From: JBAZWE01 sp041658605
GTDB taxonomy: Bacteria; Actinomycetota; Thermoleophilia; BMS3ABIN01
Direction: 5' to 3'
Assembly: GCA_041658605.1 (NCBI GenBank)
Contig: JBAZZU010000030.1
Span: 1 to 25,168, forward strand
Length of the DNA: 25,168 nucleotides
Part shown: positions 22,941 through 25,168 of the stretch, in pieces
Layout of the letters: each line of letters begins with the position of its first letter
How positions within the stretch are numbered: position 1 is the first letter of the stretch
Position numbers and translations under genes: made by a program
Notes under the pieces: model-generated
Told to the model about the DNA's origin: nothing
The model's database searches: none
Seen by the model: only the letters and a program-made list of their open reading frames with translations

Positions 22941-24734
22941 ATGATAACCAGAAGGAGATTTCTCAGGCTCAGCTCGATAGCGGGAGCCGGTTTGCTTGTA
23001 CCGTTACCCCTGAGCCTGGGATGTGGCAGCAACACGGAAACGGCATCCACCCCGTCTGGACCGGGTCCCGCAACCATCAGGAAACTCCCAGCTGACCTAG
23101 ACAAATTCATCGACCCACTCCCTGTTCCCGCAGTACTCAAACCAGATACATCGATGTATGAGGGCTTCGATTATTACGAGATTTCTGTTTCGCAGTTTCT
23201 GCAGCAGCTGCACAGCCAGCTGGCCCCGGCGATGGTCTGGGGTTATGGCGAAAGTTACCCCGGGCCTACCATCGAAGCCCGCAGGGGAAGGCCGGTAAGG
23301 GTCAGGTGGATCAACGATGATCTGCCGAGCTTTCACCTTCTGGCTTCGTCGATTGACCCGACGATCTTCCAGGGGATGGATTATCCCGAAGTCCGCACCG
23401 TGACCCACCTCCACGGCGGGCATACACCGCCGCAGTCGGACGGCCTGCCCGAAGCCTGGTCGACTCCGGGCGGCGCGGAAAGAGGTCCGGGTTTCAACCC
23501 CGGCGACTATATCTATCCCAATGACCAGCAGGCATGCCTGCTCTGGTACCATGATCACGCCATGGGTATCACGCGGCTGAATGTCTATGCGGGGCTCGCC
23601 GGTTTATACATCGTCCGGGATGAGGTGGAGGAGGGCCTGAACCTCCCGGCGGGCGATTATGAGATTCCCCTGGTCATCCAGGACAGGACCTTGAATCCCG
23701 ATAGTTCCCTTTTCTACCCTGTCATGGGCATGACGACTATCCATCCAGTCTGGAGCATGGAATTCTTCGGGGAGATTCCGGTCGTAAACGGAAGGGCTTA
23801 CCCATTCCTGGATGTAGAACCGAGGCGTTACCGTTTTCGTCTGCTGAACGGGTCGCAGTCGAGGTTCTACAACCTGTGGCTGGAGAGCGGCTCGGGGCCG
23901 GTTCCCTTCCAGGTCATCGGAAATGACGGCGGCCTGCTGCCGAATCCTGTCGCGACGACAAATCTGCTGCTCGCGCCCGGGGAGCGCGCGGACCTGATAG
24001 TTGATTTTTCAAGCGTTGCCATGGGAGATACGCTAACCCTGAAAAATGACGCGCCGGCGCCCTTTCCTGGTGGCGGCTCGAATGTTCTCGACCAGCTCAT
24101 GCAGCTCAGGGTCAACCGGCCGCTGGACGGGGAAGATGACTCGACATCCGCAGGACAACTCAAACTACCGGCAATCAATAACCTGACCCCGACCCCCGGC
24201 GCACCCCTGCGGGAGATCGTCCTGATTGAAAATTCCGATCCCGCGGCCGCCATGTCCGGAATGGGCGGACATCAAATGGGAGGCGTAATGTCATCTGTAA
24301 CGGAATTGCTGCTGAACGGCAGGCATTACGGCGATCCGGTGGAGGAAAAGCCGGTTGCCGGCTCTACGGAGATATGGCAGTTTATCAACGCCACTTCGAG
24401 CACTCATCCCATCCATATACATCTGGTCCAGTTCCGCATATTGAACCGGCAGCCACTCGACACAGAAGGCTACTGGACACTGTGGGACTTGTGGCGGAAA
24501 GGCGAGGACGCCGCGCCCGTTATTTCTGATTATCACAGCGGTGCACCCATCCCGCCCGAGCCGTGGGAGGCGGGCTGGAAGGACACGGCCAGAGCCAACC
24601 CCGGCGAAGTCCTGCGCGTCATAGCCAGGTTCGACCTGCCGGCGGATACGCCGCGGCCGGCGCGCTACGTCTACCACTGCCACATACTCGAGCACGAGGA
24701 CAACGAGATGATGCGGCCGTTCGAGGTGGTCTGA
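22941..24734 (+). CDS. CotA-like multicopper oxidase with Tat/lipoprotein signal
   Basis: All four copper-binding blocks are present: THLHGGHTPPQSDG, LWYHDHAMGITRLN, STHPIHIHLVQFR and YHCHILEHEDNEMM. The last has the Cys, His and axial Met of the type 1 copper site arranged as in CotA/bilirubin oxidase-type enzymes, which oxidise phenolics, bilirubin or metals and reduce O2 to water. With the ATG at 22941 (597 residues) the protein opens TRRRFLRLSS, a twin-arginine signal, and LSLGC at residues 24-28 is a lipobox, so it is probably exported folded and lipid-anchored outside the membrane. ATGs at 22926 and 22911 and a TTG at 22806 are in frame; none has a strong ribosome site. It is divergent from the GYD-hemerythrin pair. 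Confidence 0.93.
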   Translation: MITRRRFLRLSSIAGAGLLVPLPLSLGCGSNTETASTPSGPGPATIRKLPADLDKFIDPLPVPAVLKPDTSMYEGFDYYEISVSQFLQQLHSQLAPAMVWGYGESYPGPTIEARRGRPVRVRWINDDLPSFHLLASSIDPTIFQGMDYPEVRTVTHLHGGHTPPQSDGLPEAWSTPGGAERGPGFNPGDYIYPNDQQACLLWYHDHAMGITRLNVYAGLAGLYIVRDEVEEGLNLPAGDYEIPLVIQDRTLNPDSSLFYPVMGMTTIHPVWSMEFFGEIPVVNGRAYPFLDVEPRRYRFRLLNGSQSRFYNLWLESGSGPVPFQVIGNDGGLLPNPVATTNLLLAPGERADLIVDFSSVAMGDTLTLKNDAPAPFPGGGSNVLDQLMQLRVNRPLDGEDDSTSAGQLKLPAINNLTPTPGAPLREIVLIENSDPAAAMSGMGGHQMGGVMSSVTELLLNGRHYGDPVEEKPVAGSTEIWQFINATSSTHPIHIHLVQFRILNRQPLDTEGYWTLWDLWRKGEDAAPVISDYHSGAPIPPEPWEAGWKDTARANPGEVLRVIARFDLPADTPRPARYVYHCHILEHEDNEMMRPFEVV

Positions 24735-24875
24735 CCTGTATTAAGCGGATGTGCGTGGCCCGTTTCCCGAATGATTGACTGCCGCTGATAAAGGGAATCA
24801 TTTACCTGTCAAATCCCATTGATTTCGATGCCCGTCCACTTGCCGGGTTATCGTTCAACCGTTCGGGAGTATTAC

Positions 24876-25168
24876 ATGACAAGCATCAAAGAACCAATGA
24901 TCGATATTATCCAGTATACCGACCCCTACTGCACCTGGTGCTGGGGGTCAGAGCCCGTCATGCGCCACATCGAAGAGGCATACCAGGACCAGGTGCGTTT
25001 CAGTTTCGTCATGGGCGGACTGGTTGAAGACGCCGCCGCCTTCCAGGATCCGCTCAACAACATCGGCGGACCACAGATGGCGGAACAGGTGGCCAAACAT
25101 TGGGAAGAAGCCTCCCAGCGCCACGGCATGCCGGTGGATGCTGACGTCTGGCTGGACATGAAAGATGA
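24876..25168 (+). CDS. DsbA/FrnE-like thiol-disulfide oxidoreductase (3' end cut)
   Basis: About 97 residues are visible before the right edge. IIQYTDPYCTWCWGSEPVMR carries a CxxC active site (C19, C22) in the thioredoxin-fold position, and the YTDPYCTWCWG form is typical of the DsbA-family/FrnE-like cytoplasmic group. No signal peptide is present. FrnE-type proteins are known for oxidative-stress disulfide isomerase activity; that function is inferred here. The ATG at 24876 has GGGAG six bases upstream. The 141-base gap after the multicopper oxidase shows no clear terminator or promoter. Confidence 0.88.
   Translation, partial: MTSIKEPMIDIIQYTDPYCTWCWGSEPVMRHIEEAYQDQVRFSFVMGGLVEDAAAFQDPLNNIGGPQMAEQVAKHWEEASQRHGMPVDADVWLDMKD

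Overview
This window looks like a chromosomal segment of a GC-rich monoderm bacterium, most likely a deep-branching Actinomycetota lineage or a Chloroflexota-like lineage. The reasons are separate small PurL, PurQ and PurS subunits (Bacillus/Actinobacteria-type FGAM synthase), a [4Fe-4S]-type PurF with a propeptide, frequent GTG/TTG starts, and a heliorhodopsin, a family reported essentially only from monoderms and archaea. The exact taxon cannot be fixed from sequence reading alone. No rRNA, tRNA, CRISPR array, transposase or phage gene was seen.

Layout. (1) 1-6914, minus strand: a purine operon transcribed purB-purC-purS-purQ-purL-purF, with purF running off the left edge. Short dispersed hairpin repeats sit in the purS/purC and purC/purB gaps. 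(2) 7073-13973: an accessory island with a redox and light flavour. On the minus strand are msrB and two tandem SDR-type NAD(P)-binding proteins, one carrying a C-terminal DUF2867 domain. On the plus strand are a DUF523-DUF1722 (TudS/YbgA-like) fusion, a membrane-anchored alpha/beta hydrolase, msrA and a heliorhodopsin whose most upstream start overlaps msrA. (3) 13970-15809, minus: purE and purD, with a good sigma70-type promoter upstream of purD. (4) 16079-21806: ychF (+), a DHA2-type MFS transporter (-), purA (-), a repeat-filled gap, and a Cys-rich FAD-dependent oxidoreductase (-). (5) 21848-25168: a hemerythrin-domain protein and a GYD-domain protein (-), divergent from a CotA-like multicopper oxidase with a Tat/lipoprotein signal (+), then the start of a DsbA/FrnE-like thiol-disulfide protein (+) cut by the right edge.

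How it fits together. PurF, PurD, PurL/Q/S, PurE, PurC and PurB supply most of the PRPP-to-IMP pathway, and PurA starts the AMP branch. The pur genes are interrupted by the island at 7-14 kb. The island is the main discovery: the 267-residue membrane protein at 13170-13973 has the heliorhodopsin retinal-lysine motif SLVAKSALAWQ, the counterion motif WEYSLSSS, and both conserved cavity histidines. It appears to be translated with methionine sulfoxide reductase A. Nearby are msrB and a DUF1722 protein, the domain of E. coli YbgA, which is encoded next to photolyase. This suggests, as inference, a light-sensing and photo-oxidative damage repair module.
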